In this document: positions 36,912 through 46,763 of the stretch, in pieces | Position numbering within the stretch: the first letter of the stretch is position 1 | Layout: each line of letters starts with the position of its first letter | Source of the DNA: JBMNGH01 sp050949725 | GTDB lineage: Bacteria; Bacillota; Thermosediminibacteria; Thermosediminibacterales; Tepidanaerobacteraceae | Direction: 5' to 3' | Assembly: GCA_050949725.1 (NCBI GenBank) | Contig: JBMNGH010000008.1 | Coordinates: forward strand, 48,957 to 112,956 | DNA length: 64,000 nt | The notes under the pieces: generated by a model | Told to the model about the DNA's origin: nothing | Database searches by the model: none | The model's input: the letters and a program-made list of their open reading frames with translations, nothing else | Position numbers and translations under genes: made by a program

Positions 36912-36946
36912 TAGCAGTTCAGTTTTAGATAAACAAAAACAAATAG

Positions 36947-37100
36947 CTCCGAGTCCTTTGGCCTAAAGGTTTTACCCATGGTCATCGGGCCGATAGGGTT
37001 CGCTTGAGAAATAAGGCGGGCCTCCCGTTGTGGAAAGGAGCCTCTATGAGGAAAACAAAGATCCTTCTGGCTCCTCTTCACAGCCATTAGGATCTTTGTT
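36947..37100 (+). ncRNA. Candidate molybdenum/tungsten cofactor (Moco) riboswitch with expression platform
   Basis: CTCCGAG at 36947 is followed by a CCTTT/AAAGG hairpin, an ACCC...GGGT stem, and GGGCCTCCCGTTGTGGAAAGG then AGCC (to 37042), which I recognise from memory as the Moco RNA signature (GCCTCCC...GGAAAGGAGCC). Next, AACAAAGATCCT (37054-37065) is exactly inverted at 37089-37100, and its loop holds GGCTCC able to pair with GGAGCC of the aptamer: a switchable platform. It precedes a gene made of molybdopterin-fold domains, and mobB lies in the same island. The class assignment needs a covariance search. Confidence 0.5.
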
Positions 37101-37284
37101 ACGTATGGCTGTAAATCCTGATTAATATTGTAAAGGGGGTAGATAACAGCGTGTAGCACATTTTCTTATAATGTTCGATCATTTCTACGACGCTCAGGAG
37201 ATTACCTGTAAATAAATTATATAAGGAAAGGAGTTTAGTAAAAGTGTTTACTAAAAATAACCCAGCCAAGAAGCTTTTTAAATT

Positions 37285-39449
37285 ATGAAAACGCAAAAAA
37301 GGCTAATCACAACATTTGTGATCCTTACAATGGTGTTTGGTTTAGTTGCAGTAAACCCACAATCAGCCAAAGCTGCAACAACTGAGCTTACCATTACTAA
37401 GTATGCCGTTGACGGCAAGACGATCATTGCCCAGAAAACCGTTACATATCAGGAATTACGGGATGGTGTGCTTGAAGACGGAACGGAAATACCTATAATG
37501 GGTGATGGTGAGACTGTTTATTATCACCAGGGCCCGGTCTTTATAGATTATCCCGATCCGGAAGAACAAGAGAGACTTCGCTGGAATGAAGAGGAAGACA
37601 GAAACTGGGATACAAAGGATATGGGCGCCGTAAAAGGCACCAATTTGAAAGACCTGTGTGAACTGGTAGGAGGCATGGAAGAGGGCGACGAGGTAGAGTT
37701 ATTAGCCAGGTGACGGTTTTAAGAAAAAATTCGCATACAAAAATGTATACGAATACTCAGACAGGGAAGGCCCCATGGTAGTCTGCTGGTACAAGGATGG
37801 TAAATATCCCGACAGCGGATACAATGACGGCATGCGCCTCGTCTGGTTTGCCGAAGCCACATACAAAGAAGGGCCGACAGATGTCATAGGATTGCCTTCA
37901 GGCGATTACCATGTTTTCGGCAACTATGACTGGAAGCTGGCCGCTGAGCCTGAATATTGGTACTATTATCAAGGTGAATACCCGACAACAACGGGTCTTT
38001 CTGTACAAAATGTTGCTTTCCTGAATATATACAGCAATGAACCTGTGCCTGCACGGACTTTGTATGTTGCTGCCTCCGGAGAGGCAGACTTTGTCAGCAG
38101 ATCCAGGAGGCAGGTGATCAGGCAAATGACAGCGCCACGATCATCGTCAAAGATGGCACTTACACTGAGAACGTGGACGTAGATCAGAGCTTGACTATTC
38201 AGTCCGAGAACGGTCCGGATGCAACTATTGTCCAGGCAGCTCATTCGGGTAGTGACGGCATACTATGTAGAAGCATCGGATGTTACCAGTGATGCAGTGT
38301 ACTGCATCCGGTGCAACCTCAATATGGCAGGGCAGGCATGAAGCTCTTTACTGCTAGCTCCTGTACTATCAAGAACAATAAGTGCAACGAGAATTCTACA
38401 GGAATATCCATTGAAGCAAATTCCAAGTGATGCAACACTGTTTCCAACAATAACTGCGATTCCAATAGTGACCAAGGTATTCGTCTTACAAATGCGACGG
38501 CAATCTCATAGTAGGCAACACTTGTTCATACATCACCGGCTCCTACACCTATGCCCTCCATTTAATGGACCAATGCAGATAACAATATAGTCAAGGACAA
38601 CACCTTAGACTCGAATGAAATCGGCATAAGAGTTAAGGCGGCAGACTCTAATACATTCATCAATAACACTTCTTCAAACAACAATATTGGTTTGGAGCTT
38701 GCCACAGGTTCTGTTGATAATATTTTCTATCTAAACAACTTTGTAGACAACACCGAAAATATTTCTGAAGGTTTTAATGCAAATTCTAGAAATATATGGA
38801 ATTCAGAGGACGAGTTACCTTATAAAGCAAACGACACACAGTTTACCGGATATCTAGGCAATTACTGGAGCGATTATACAGGTGAAGATGCTGATGGTAA
38901 CGGAATAGGAGATACACCATATCAGACAATTTCAACAGATGCCGATAATTACCCCTTGATGGGCCCCTGGGGTATTTCCATTACTCCTGTAGAAGCACCG
39001 GAAGCTGCATTTACTGCTGAACCTACAAGTGGCAAAGCACCTCTGGAAGTAAGCTTTACAGACAAATCCACAGGTACTGAACCACTGACCTATGCATGGG
39101 ACTTTGATAACGACGGCATGGTGGACAGCACTGAACAGAATCCCACATATACCTACGAAAATGCTGGAACCTACACAGTGAGACTTACCGTGTCAAATGC
39201 AGCAGGAAACGATGAAGAGATAAAGACGGATTATATAACGGTAACAGAATCTCAAATGGTTGATATTCTCTTCGATGGAACAGTTGTTTTGACACCGGGT
39301 GAGACATTTAGTGTGACAGCATACAACTCGGGTCAGGCGTATACTTTTAATAAAATACGCCGCTTGGTGCACTTCATGCTGCAGCGGCTGCCGGCGGTTT
39401 CACATATGACGTTACTGACAAGAACTACGGCACTTCAGGAGCTCTACTC
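37285..39449 (+). pseudogene. Decayed N-terminal part of a giant exported SUOX-fold / NosD / PKD protein
   Basis: ATG 37285 begins a signal peptide (~1-31) and a domain TTELTITKYAVDGKTIIAQ... that recurs inside the downstream frame. A single extra base near 37708 (GCCAGGTGAC where GCC-AGT-GAC would continue) breaks the frame; it resumes to ~38090. Then a NosD-like beta-helix region (SATIIVKDGTYTENVDVD, SSCTIKNNKCNENSTGI, NNIVKDNTLDSNEIGIRV) runs through several frame changes and stops (for example TGA near 38291 and 38428). A PKD domain (AAFTAEPTSGKAPLEVSFTD) follows, then a one-base shift in the A-run near 39350 leads into the long frame at 39450. Originally one ~1700-residue protein. Confidence 0.8.
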
Positions 39450-42440
39450 TTGGACAATGTTGGAAGCTACAATTATGTAAAAGGTGGTAGCCAGTGGTAT
39501 GCCTACGTTAACGGCGTACTGAAGGACGGCTTCAACAATCCCGCAGGCGCCCTGAACCTCATTGAACTGGTTGATGGCGACGAGGTTGAGTTCTACTATG
39601 CGAATGTTGATGACGAAACCGATTTTGAAGCAGTGAAGGCTGCTGCCACAGCTGCTGTTAAGACCGTAGTGGACACCGGCGGTGTAGCACCGACGGATTG
39701 GACTCTGCAGCTTACGGGTGCAAAAGATGTGACTGTAACAAAAGCCTACTTTGAAGAGGCCCTTAATTGTTCGTCTTCCCACCGCGCGTCCTGGACAGAT
39801 GAAAACGGCGACGTATGGGAAGGTATGCCTCTATGGCTGCTGGTGGCCATGGTTGACGATGAGCTTGATGAGGGTCCCTATCACTGCAACTTTAATGAAG
39901 AACTTGCGGAAAAGAATTATAAAGTTAAAGTAATAGCGGGAGACGGATGGGAAGCCATTTTTGATAGTTCAGACATTGCCCGCAGCGATGATTATATAGT
40001 TGCCAATACGCTCAACGGAGAACCGCTTCCGCTGAAGCTCGAGTCCGGTAAAGGGTCTTGGCCGCTTCACTTAAAAGGTCCGGCTGTTTTAGGTGGACAG
40101 CAGGTAGGTAACATTGTACGCATAGAGCTGACAGGTTTTCCTGAACCATCCGAAGGATGGACGCTGGAGCTAGTCGGGGATGTAGGTGACGTCATTACAC
40201 AGGAGGAATTTGAAGAAGGTCTTGCATGCACGGAATCAGGTCATTATGCAGAATGGGAAGACAATGAAGGAAATACTTGGTCCGGTGTGCCCCTTTGGGT
40301 GCTGTTAGGAGCAGTAGATGACATTGAGACGGACAAACACTGGACGTTCAACGATGACCGGGCCGATTCGGGTTATACCGTAAAGGTCATCGCAAAGGAC
40401 GGATTTTACAAGACCTTTAACAGCAGCGATGTTGCCAGGAATAACGACTACATCGTTGCGAATAAGGTAAACAATGAACCCCTGACCGGCGATTCGGAAC
40501 CCCTGCGCCTGGTGGGTACCGGAGTTGCAAAGGAGGACGGCTCCCTCGGCGGCAATTCAGTGAGAGCCATCGCGAAGATTGAGATCCCCGAGCTCATGAC
40601 GACGGAGCCTGAGCCTGGAAGCTGGAATCTCACTCTAAAAGGCAAGATTACAGACGTCATTTCACAGGCTGAATTCCAGGAAGCGCTCGAATGTCCGAAC
40701 TCGGGGCATTTGCAGGAATGGACAGATGGTAATGGTAATGTATGGTCGGGTATACCCCTCTGGCTACTCGCAGGCTGGGTAGATGACCGTCAGCCACACA
40801 GTTTTGATTATAGCCAAGCCATGGCCGGCTACACCATCGTGGTAAAAGCAGATGACGGTTATGCAAAGGATTTATCCAGCAAAGATGTAGCAAAAAGCAA
40901 TGACTATATCATAGCGAATAAATGCAACGGAGAACCCCTTGAAGATTCATGGCCTCTCCGCCTGATAGGCAAAGGCGTTGCTAAAGAGGACGGGACACTC
41001 GGCGGAATGAGTGTTGGGAATGTAGCAGAAATCGAACTGGCATCCTTTGAAGAACCTAAAGAAATACCAAAAATTCGAATAGTTAAGTATGACGAGGACG
41101 GTGTCACCATACTTGATGAATTAACAGTCGATTATACCTGGATGCAGGAAGAATTTGATGTAATCGGTGACGGGGAAAAGGTGTACCGCTTCCAGGGAGT
41201 CACTTTTGATCCCGATAATCTGTGGGACCCCGATGAAACTTTTGAAGAGTACAAAATAGAAAATGCCATAAAAGGTACCCGAGTCAGGGATCTATGTGAG
41301 CTCGTTGGAGGCATGGGGGCAGGCACGGATATAGAATTTGTGGCAAGCGACGGTTGGGTGACAAAACTTCCTTATTCCTCCATTTACCCAGATCCTTCTG
41401 TACTTGAGCGTCAAGGAGAGGCAGTGTTGGCCTGGTTCGCTGACGGAGAACATGTCCCGGATTATAAAGACGGAATGCGTCTGTTCTTCACACCCGAAGA
41501 TGGAGTCTACGGCCAGTGGGATATGCACGAAACTCTACCGGAAGCATACTGGCACTTCTACGGTGCAGAAGGTATTATGTATCCTTCATGTGCAGGCTTA
41601 TCTGCAAAGTGGATAACTGAGATCAGGATATATTCAGTGCCTGAGGGTGATTGGAAGTTAGAGCTTGACGGAACTGAAATCGGGGGTTTAAGGCTTGATG
41701 TCAGCAAAACCTATTTCGAATCTGCGTTGACCTGCACGTTTGGTGCTAACCATAAAGCGGAGTATATAGATTCCGAAGGCCAAGTTTGGGAAGGCATGCC
41801 TTTATGGCTTCTCGCCGGATTTGTCGATGATGAAGATCAGCATACCGATAATGCCTTTAATGATGAGCTGGCTGAGGCTGGTTATCAGATTGTAATCACA
41901 GCCACAGATGGTTACCAAGTGACAATCGACAGCAGGGATATAATAAGGAGCAGAGATTATATTGTAGCCAACACGTTGGATGAACTTCCATTACCCGATG
42001 ATTATTGGCCTCTAAGGCTTGTCGGCCCTGCCGTAGATGAGGAAATGTCAATTTGGATGATTGAACGGATCGAACTTGTTCCGAAGGAGCCGAGCGATAA
42101 GCCGAGATACAAAATTATACCCGTAGAAGATGATGCATATATGATCGGTGAGCTTGATGGAATAAGCACCATGACAGTCAATCAAGGAGTATCCGGCTTC
42201 AAGTACTTTACAGTAGGTATAGAACCGGAGGTTCCTCACGACGGCGAGGAAACAGTTGTCTTTGCTCATATTAGAGACGGCATTCAGCTTGAACTGAACG
42301 CTATAAAGGCGGATTTTGATCAGGAAGACATTGATTTTGTGCAGGCAGGTTTCAATGTCCGACCAGGCGATGTGATTAGGGTATTCGTTGTAGATGAACT
42401 TACTAATTCAAAAGATCATAACCCGATAATCCTGCAATAG
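39450..42440 (+). CDS. Tandem Cys-containing SUOX-like repeats with DUF4430 and novel C-terminal domain (3' part of a disrupted gene)
   Basis: The 996-residue frame starts inside a DUF4430 domain whose first half (NTPLGALHAAAAAGGFTYDV) lies in the same frame from ~39346. Four repeats of ~140 residues follow, each with xC....H...W.D..G..W.G.PLWLL..VDD and DGY/W...S.DI.R..DYIVAN; the Cys codons are at 39768, 40227, 40692 and 41733 (residues 107, 260, 415, 762). Between repeats 3 and 4 is a copy of the KIRIVKYDEDG domain seen at 37285. The last ~105 residues, ending NPIILQ, are shared with the phosphatase-like gene downstream. The Cys matches the Mo-ligand position of sulfite-oxidase-fold domains. 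No own signal peptide or good start exists. Confidence 0.75.
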   Translation: MDNVGSYNYVKGGSQWYAYVNGVLKDGFNNPAGALNLIELVDGDEVEFYYANVDDETDFEAVKAAATAAVKTVVDTGGVAPTDWTLQLTGAKDVTVTKAYFEEALNCSSSHRASWTDENGDVWEGMPLWLLVAMVDDELDEGPYHCNFNEELAEKNYKVKVIAGDGWEAIFDSSDIARSDDYIVANTLNGEPLPLKLESGKGSWPLHLKGPAVLGGQQVGNIVRIELTGFPEPSEGWTLELVGDVGDVITQEEFEEGLACTESGHYAEWEDNEGNTWSGVPLWVLLGAVDDIETDKHWTFNDDRADSGYTVKVIAKDGFYKTFNSSDVARNNDYIVANKVNNEPLTGDSEPLRLVGTGVAKEDGSLGGNSVRAIAKIEIPELMTTEPEPGSWNLTLKGKITDVISQAEFQEALECPNSGHLQEWTDGNGNVWSGIPLWLLAGWVDDRQPHSFDYSQAMAGYTIVVKADDGYAKDLSSKDVAKSNDYIIANKCNGEPLEDSWPLRLIGKGVAKEDGTLGGMSVGNVAEIELASFEEPKEIPKIRIVKYDEDGVTILDELTVDYTWMQEEFDVIGDGEKVYRFQGVTFDPDNLWDPDETFEEYKIENAIKGTRVRDLCELVGGMGAGTDIEFVASDGWVTKLPYSSIYPDPSVLERQGEAVLAWFADGEHVPDYKDGMRLFFTPEDGVYGQWDMHETLPEAYWHFYGAEGIMYPSCAGLSAKWITEIRIYSVPEGDWKLELDGTEIGGLRLDVSKTYFESALTCTFGANHKAEYIDSEGQVWEGMPLWLLAGFVDDEDQHTDNAFNDELAEAGYQIVITATDGYQVTIDSRDIIRSRDYIVANTLDELPLPDDYWPLRLVGPAVDEEMSIWMIERIELVPKEPSDKPRYKIIPVEDDAYMIGELDGISTMTVNQGVSGFKYFTVGIEPEVPHDGEETVVFAHIRDGIQLELNAIKADFDQEDIDFVQAGFNVRPGDVIRVFVVDELTNSKDHNPIILQ

Positions 42441-42473
42441 TCGTTTTGCATCTGGAAGTGTTCAGCTGATGAT

Positions 42474-42524
42474 GGGGCAGGTAAATCTTAAGATGATCTT
42501 TACCCTGATTTTACCTGCCCCTTT
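42474..42524 (+). terminator. Terminator-like hairpin
   Basis: GGGGCAGGTAAA (42474-42485) is exactly inverted at 42510-42521 and is followed by TTTATG. It closes the giant-gene transcript. Confidence 0.7.
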
Positions 42525-42651
42525 ATGTAAAACATAAAGCATCCTGTCATTATTTCAAGTTGAGCGATAGCATTTTATCGATATAAATTGCGCTTTATTA
42601 CCAACTATAAGGAGATGATTGTACTTATCATCTTAGATGAGGAGAAAACAG

Positions 42652-44234
42652 ATGTATCATAAGTTTAATATTCTCTTGAATGCTGGAAAGAAAACATTTG
42701 TCTTTTTTGTTATCCTGATTATGGTTTTTGTCCTCTGCCCAGTAAACGTGTGTTGTGCACTGTCGAAGAGCACTAGCTCAGTAACAGGCTTTCTTGATCA
42801 TATCACGCTTTCGTGGACTGAAGATCCCAAGACAACGCAAACAATTTCCTGGTGCTCAGATGTGGATACTGCATTGGGCAGGGTGCAGTACATGACCGCT
42901 TCCGAATTTGATGGAGGTTTCGACGGTGCCCATGAAGTAAACGCAACGAAAATAGGTATTTGTGAGGGCTATTATTGCTTTGAAGCTACAATACGCAACC
43001 TAACTCCGAAGACAAAGTATGTCTATCGTGTCAGCTGTGGAGATGTGTGGAGTGAACCTGCTTTTTTTGATACTGCCACCGATGAAGACAGCTATTCGTT
43101 CCTGTATTTGGGTGATGTCCAAAAGGGCTTTGATGAATGGGGCAAAATGACACAAAGTGCTGTCAGTAAATACCCTGACATAAAATTTGCTTTACTGGGC
43201 GGGGATCTAGTCGACCGAGGCAACGTTATAGAGGAATGGCAACAATTTTTTTAGCAGCATCACCGGTTTTTAAAGGTCTTAGTTTGATGCCTGCGGTTGG
43301 CAACCATGACGATGAGGAATTATTCCGGCAATTCTTTGCCCTGCCCCAAAATGGTCCTAAAGGCTATGAAGAGACATTTTACTCATTCGATTATGGGAAC
43401 TGCCATATAGCCGTCCTCAACAGCAACTCTATGGGCATCCCTGGAGTCGGTGATTATGACAAAATAGTAAAATGGCTCAAAGATGATTTAAAAAGCAGCC
43501 GGCAGCTTTGGAAATTCCTCGTCTTCCATCATCCTCCATATCCTGTTGTTGAAGATTGGAGAGCGGAGCACCTACAGACCAACTGGGTGCCCATCTTCGA
43601 AGAATGTGGGGTAGACATGATCTTTGTCGGTCACCAACATGTTTACATGCGGACAAAACCGATTTGCGGTGGACAGGTTCAATCGGATGGAGAGGGCATT
43701 GTATATGTTATGGGCAACTCTGGAACAAAATACTATGCCGAAGGCCCAGACTATGACTATATAGCAAAACAGCTGGCATGGGTCAGCAATTACCAAGTGG
43801 TGGAGATTGACGGCAAAACCCTGACATTGACTGCAAGAGATGCTGATGGGAATATAATTGATACCTACTCCTTCACAAAACAGGAAACAGATGACAAAGC
43901 ACAGTTCAATGTGGTGCCCGTACCGAATGATGTTTATACCATCGGAAAAACACAGGACGGCATCTGCAAAATGACGGTAAACGAAGGCCAATCCGGCTTT
44001 AAGTATTTTACGGTTTCCATAGAACCGGTTGTCTCTCACGAAGGGGAAGAAACAGTTGTTTTTACACATATTCGCACAGGAAAGCAAATTGGGCTAAGCG
44101 CAACCGTGGCGGATTTTGATCTGGTAAAAGGCGCACAGGCGGGACTGCATGTAAATCCGGGTGACATAATCAAGGTTTTTGTAATAGACAAGTTGACTAG
44201 TGATTTAGACTGTAATCCTATCATATTGCAATAG
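42652..44234 (+). pseudogene. Exported purple-acid-phosphatase-like metallophosphoesterase with one frameshift
   Basis: The product has a signal peptide, an N-terminal FN3-like purple acid phosphatase domain (LDHITLSWTEDPKTTQTISW), then the metallophosphoesterase core: FLYLGDVQ, GGDLVDRG, PAVGNHDDE, VFHHPPYP and FVGHQHVYMR carry the metal ligands. The frame breaks in a run of seven T at 43246-43252; one more T would give EEWQQFFLAASPVFKGL and a continuous ~527-residue protein. The C-terminal ~105 residues end NPIILQ and match the end of the preceding giant protein. ATG 42652 follows GAGGAG. It may be a sequencing error, slippage-corrected gene or true pseudogene. Confidence 0.8.
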
Positions 44235-44420
44235 CTATGACCGACGAAAAACACGAATCGAATATGCTGTAATGTCATACGGTGATGAAGATAACAGATA
44301 TGAATATAGTACACATTTGGAATGACCGTGATTGTAAACATTAGCTTAAAGGGTCCATGCCGCATAATCGGTTAATTCATAATAAAGTAAAAAAACAAAA
44401 GAGCTGAGGAGTGATGTAAC

Positions 44421-45770
44421 ATGAAACTTAAGACAGTGGCTTTTATTCAGATAGTCTTGTTATTGTTGATGACAATCGTACCATCAGTAGTGATGGCAGA
44501 TAGTTTGCCTGAGTTATCACTGAACAAGACGAGTGTAACAGTCGGCACCAAGGTTACCGCTTCAGGTACAACTAAGCCGGAAGCATGGGTGCCTCTTAAG
44601 GTTGTTGACAATGAAGGAAAAATTCTTGTGTTTGATGTAATAAAGGCGGACGAAAACGGAAACTACAACATAGACTTTGTTGTACCAGAAGGGGCTTCGG
44701 GAAACTTAACCGTTGTCGTCGGCGAGGGCAGTCAAGTTGCCGTTGCCCAGTTGACTGTCAAAAGCGGTAGCAGCGATAACGGAGGAAGTGGAGGAGGTGG
44801 AGGGGGTGGAGACTCAAAGCCGGAACCTGTGGAATCCACCACCGGTGAGGCAAAAGTCAATCCCAAAGCAGGCGGAACCATCAGTCTTGATGATGAGGCA
44901 ACAATTGATATCCCAGCGGGAGCATTAGCGGGGGCGAGCGCAGTAGAAGTAAAAATTGAAAAAGCAAGCACAATTCCGGAAGTGTCCTCTGGTTTTAAAG
45001 TTCTGGGCAATGTTTATAAAATTACGGTAGATGGAAAGGACAGCTATACCTTTAACAAAAAGATTACACTTACATTTACTTTCAATCCGGAAGACCTTGG
45101 CCCAGGTGAAGTCCCATCCGTATATTATTACGATGAGGAAGCAGGAGAATGGGTGAATATAGGAGGTAAGATTTCCGGGAACAAGATAATTGTTGAAATA
45201 GATCATTTCACCCTGTTTGCCGTAATGACGGTTGTAAAAACTCCAGAACTTATCTTAACAGATATCATCGGTCATTGGGCTGAAAATAATATCAGGGTAC
45301 TAGTTGGCCTCGGTGCCGTCAGCGGCTATCCGGACAACACATTTAAGCCAGATAACAATATCACCAGGGCAGAATTTGCGACAATCCTTGTAAAAGCATT
45401 TGAACTTTCCCTGGACAGCGGCAAGGTTTTCGCGGACACGGCCGATCACTGGGCACGGGAGTACATATCTACTGCTGCCTATCATGGGATCGTAACAGGA
45501 TATGATGCGAGCACCTTTGGCCCAAATGACCTAATCACCCGTGAACAGATGGCTGTAATGATCGTGAGAGCGACACAGCTGGATACTTCTGAGGAAGAAA
45601 TACCGTTTACAGACAGTGAGAGAATCTCAGCCTGGGCTAAAGAAGCTGTTGCTGCGGCAGTGAAGAACGGAATCATCAGCGGTTATCCTGATAACACCGT
45701 ACGACCCAGGAATTACGCTACAAGGGCTGAGGCTGCAACGATTCTAGTGAACGCACTGCAAGTAGAGTAA
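44421..45770 (+). CDS. S-layer-homology protein with ZU5-like domain
   Basis: This 449-residue protein has a signal peptide (~1-27), an Ig-like domain (~28-115), a Gly-rich linker, a ZU5-like domain (~135-275; IDIPAGALAGASAVEVKIEK, PSVYYYDEEAGEWVNIGGKI), and three SLH repeats (~280-449; HWAENNIRVLVGLGAVSGYPD, HWAREYISTAAYHGIVTGYD, WAKEAVAAAVKNGIISGYPD) for wall attachment. ATG 44421 follows GAGGAGTG. It is intact and paralogous in its last ~280 residues to the SLH protein at 29643-32549, so it may be a wall anchor for the island's other proteins. Confidence 0.85.
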   Translation: MKLKTVAFIQIVLLLLMTIVPSVVMADSLPELSLNKTSVTVGTKVTASGTTKPEAWVPLKVVDNEGKILVFDVIKADENGNYNIDFVVPEGASGNLTVVVGEGSQVAVAQLTVKSGSSDNGGSGGGGGGGDSKPEPVESTTGEAKVNPKAGGTISLDDEATIDIPAGALAGASAVEVKIEKASTIPEVSSGFKVLGNVYKITVDGKDSYTFNKKITLTFTFNPEDLGPGEVPSVYYYDEEAGEWVNIGGKISGNKIIVEIDHFTLFAVMTVVKTPELILTDIIGHWAENNIRVLVGLGAVSGYPDNTFKPDNNITRAEFATILVKAFELSLDSGKVFADTADHWAREYISTAAYHGIVTGYDASTFGPNDLITREQMAVMIVRATQLDTSEEEIPFTDSERISAWAKEAVAAAVKNGIISGYPDNTVRPRNYATRAEAATILVNALQVE

Positions 45771-46021
45771 TCGATATACACTTTTGCAAATATTTGCATA
45801 CGTTTACATGCATATTATGCACGTTTGGTCTATAAATTCTGTACTCCCACACATTGACTTTAATGTAAAATTATGATATGCTCAAATTTGCATAACGATC
45901 AGAGGTAAAAGTTGATTTTAGTGACCGGAACCAGTAGTTAATACTCACAGTTTGTTTTTGGTATTTGGTTTTAGATAGGTCACTCCTCCTGCCTGGAAGG
46001 GGACAAATTTCGAAATAATAT

Positions 46022-46111
46022 GGGGTAGTTCCCTAACGGGGGCTGCCCCTTCTGAATCTATGTTTATAACCTATATTTATATAGTGTCTTAGTATTTATA
46101 TAGTATCTTAA
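46022..46111 (+). repeat. Hairpin and 19-bp tandem repeat before the ECF operon
   Basis: A 12-bp stem with G-U pairs (46022-46033 with 46038-46049, loop TAAC) is followed by two adjacent 19-bp copies, TATTTATATAGTGTCTTAG (46074-46092) and TATTTATATAGTATCTTAA (46093-46111), differing at two bases. The repeats lie 30-70 nt before the S-component start, where a promoter or operator would be. The rest of the 370-nt gap 45771-46141 contains no gene and no riboswitch I recognise. Confidence 0.5.
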
Positions 46112-46141
46112 TTTTTTATAGTATGATAGAAGGGTAGTTTT

Positions 46142-46714
46142 ATGAATTGGTGGAAGAAATTTATCAAACGCTTTTCTCCCTATAATCTTGTGATAATAGC
46201 ACTGGTTTCTGCTATAGGAATTGCAGTCAAGCCATTTACTACTACTTTTGCACACATCATTACAGGCCCCCTTTATATACCTGGTGGAGTAGTTGGTGGC
46301 GGTTTATACATGATGTGGATTGTAATTGGTACAGGTCTTGTCGGTATTCCAGGAACGGCTACACTTATAGGGATCATTCAAGCCTTTATGGTAATAATAT
46401 TGGGGTCTTACGGAACACACGGGGCTTTGAGCCTTTTGACTTATTCTGTTCCGGGTGTGTTTATCGATTTGTTGCTTTTATTCATGAGAGGTCATCGCCA
46501 TATATGTTGTCCTCTCTGTGCGTTTTTGGCGGGGGCCGTAGCTAACATAGGAGGCACGGTCGTCGTGTCACTCGCTTTTTTTAACCTTCCCTTAATACCA
46601 CTTCTACTAAGCATTACATTGGCCGCTCTTTCGGGTGGCTTGGGTGGGCTGATAGCTTTTTATATCTTATCACAGCTCAGAAAGATGGACATAATGAAAG
46701 TTGTCACTCGATGA
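46142..46714 (+). CDS. ECF transporter S component, substrate unknown
   Basis: This 190-residue membrane protein has five to six helices, an ECF-type N-terminal segment (SPYNLVIIALVSAIGIAVKP) and small-residue-rich helices (GGVVGGGLYMMWIVIGTGLVG). It would bind a vitamin, cofactor precursor or metal and be energised by the EcfA/EcfA'/EcfT genes that follow. ATG 46142 has GAAGGG upstream. It resembles no S component whose substrate I can name. The surrounding Mo-cofactor-type genes make a pterin or metal conceivable, but that is only inference. Confidence 0.75.
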   Translation: MNWWKKFIKRFSPYNLVIIALVSAIGIAVKPFTTTFAHIITGPLYIPGGVVGGGLYMMWIVIGTGLVGIPGTATLIGIIQAFMVIILGSYGTHGALSLLTYSVPGVFIDLLLLFMRGHRHICCPLCAFLAGAVANIGGTVVVSLAFFNLPLIPLLLSITLAALSGGLGGLIAFYILSQLRKMDIMKVVTR

Positions 46715-46763
46715 GTTTTTTTGTAACAACGAATCTCATACTGCAAAAAGGAGATTTGTAACG

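Noticed and set aside
45960..46050. Second Moco-type riboswitch before the ECF operon
   Set aside because: TGCCTGGAAGGGGAC only weakly resembles the motif at 37 kb; the CTCCGAG and GCCTCCC parts are missing.
46074..46111. CRISPR array
   Set aside because: Only two directly adjacent short copies without spacers; no cas genes anywhere in the window.
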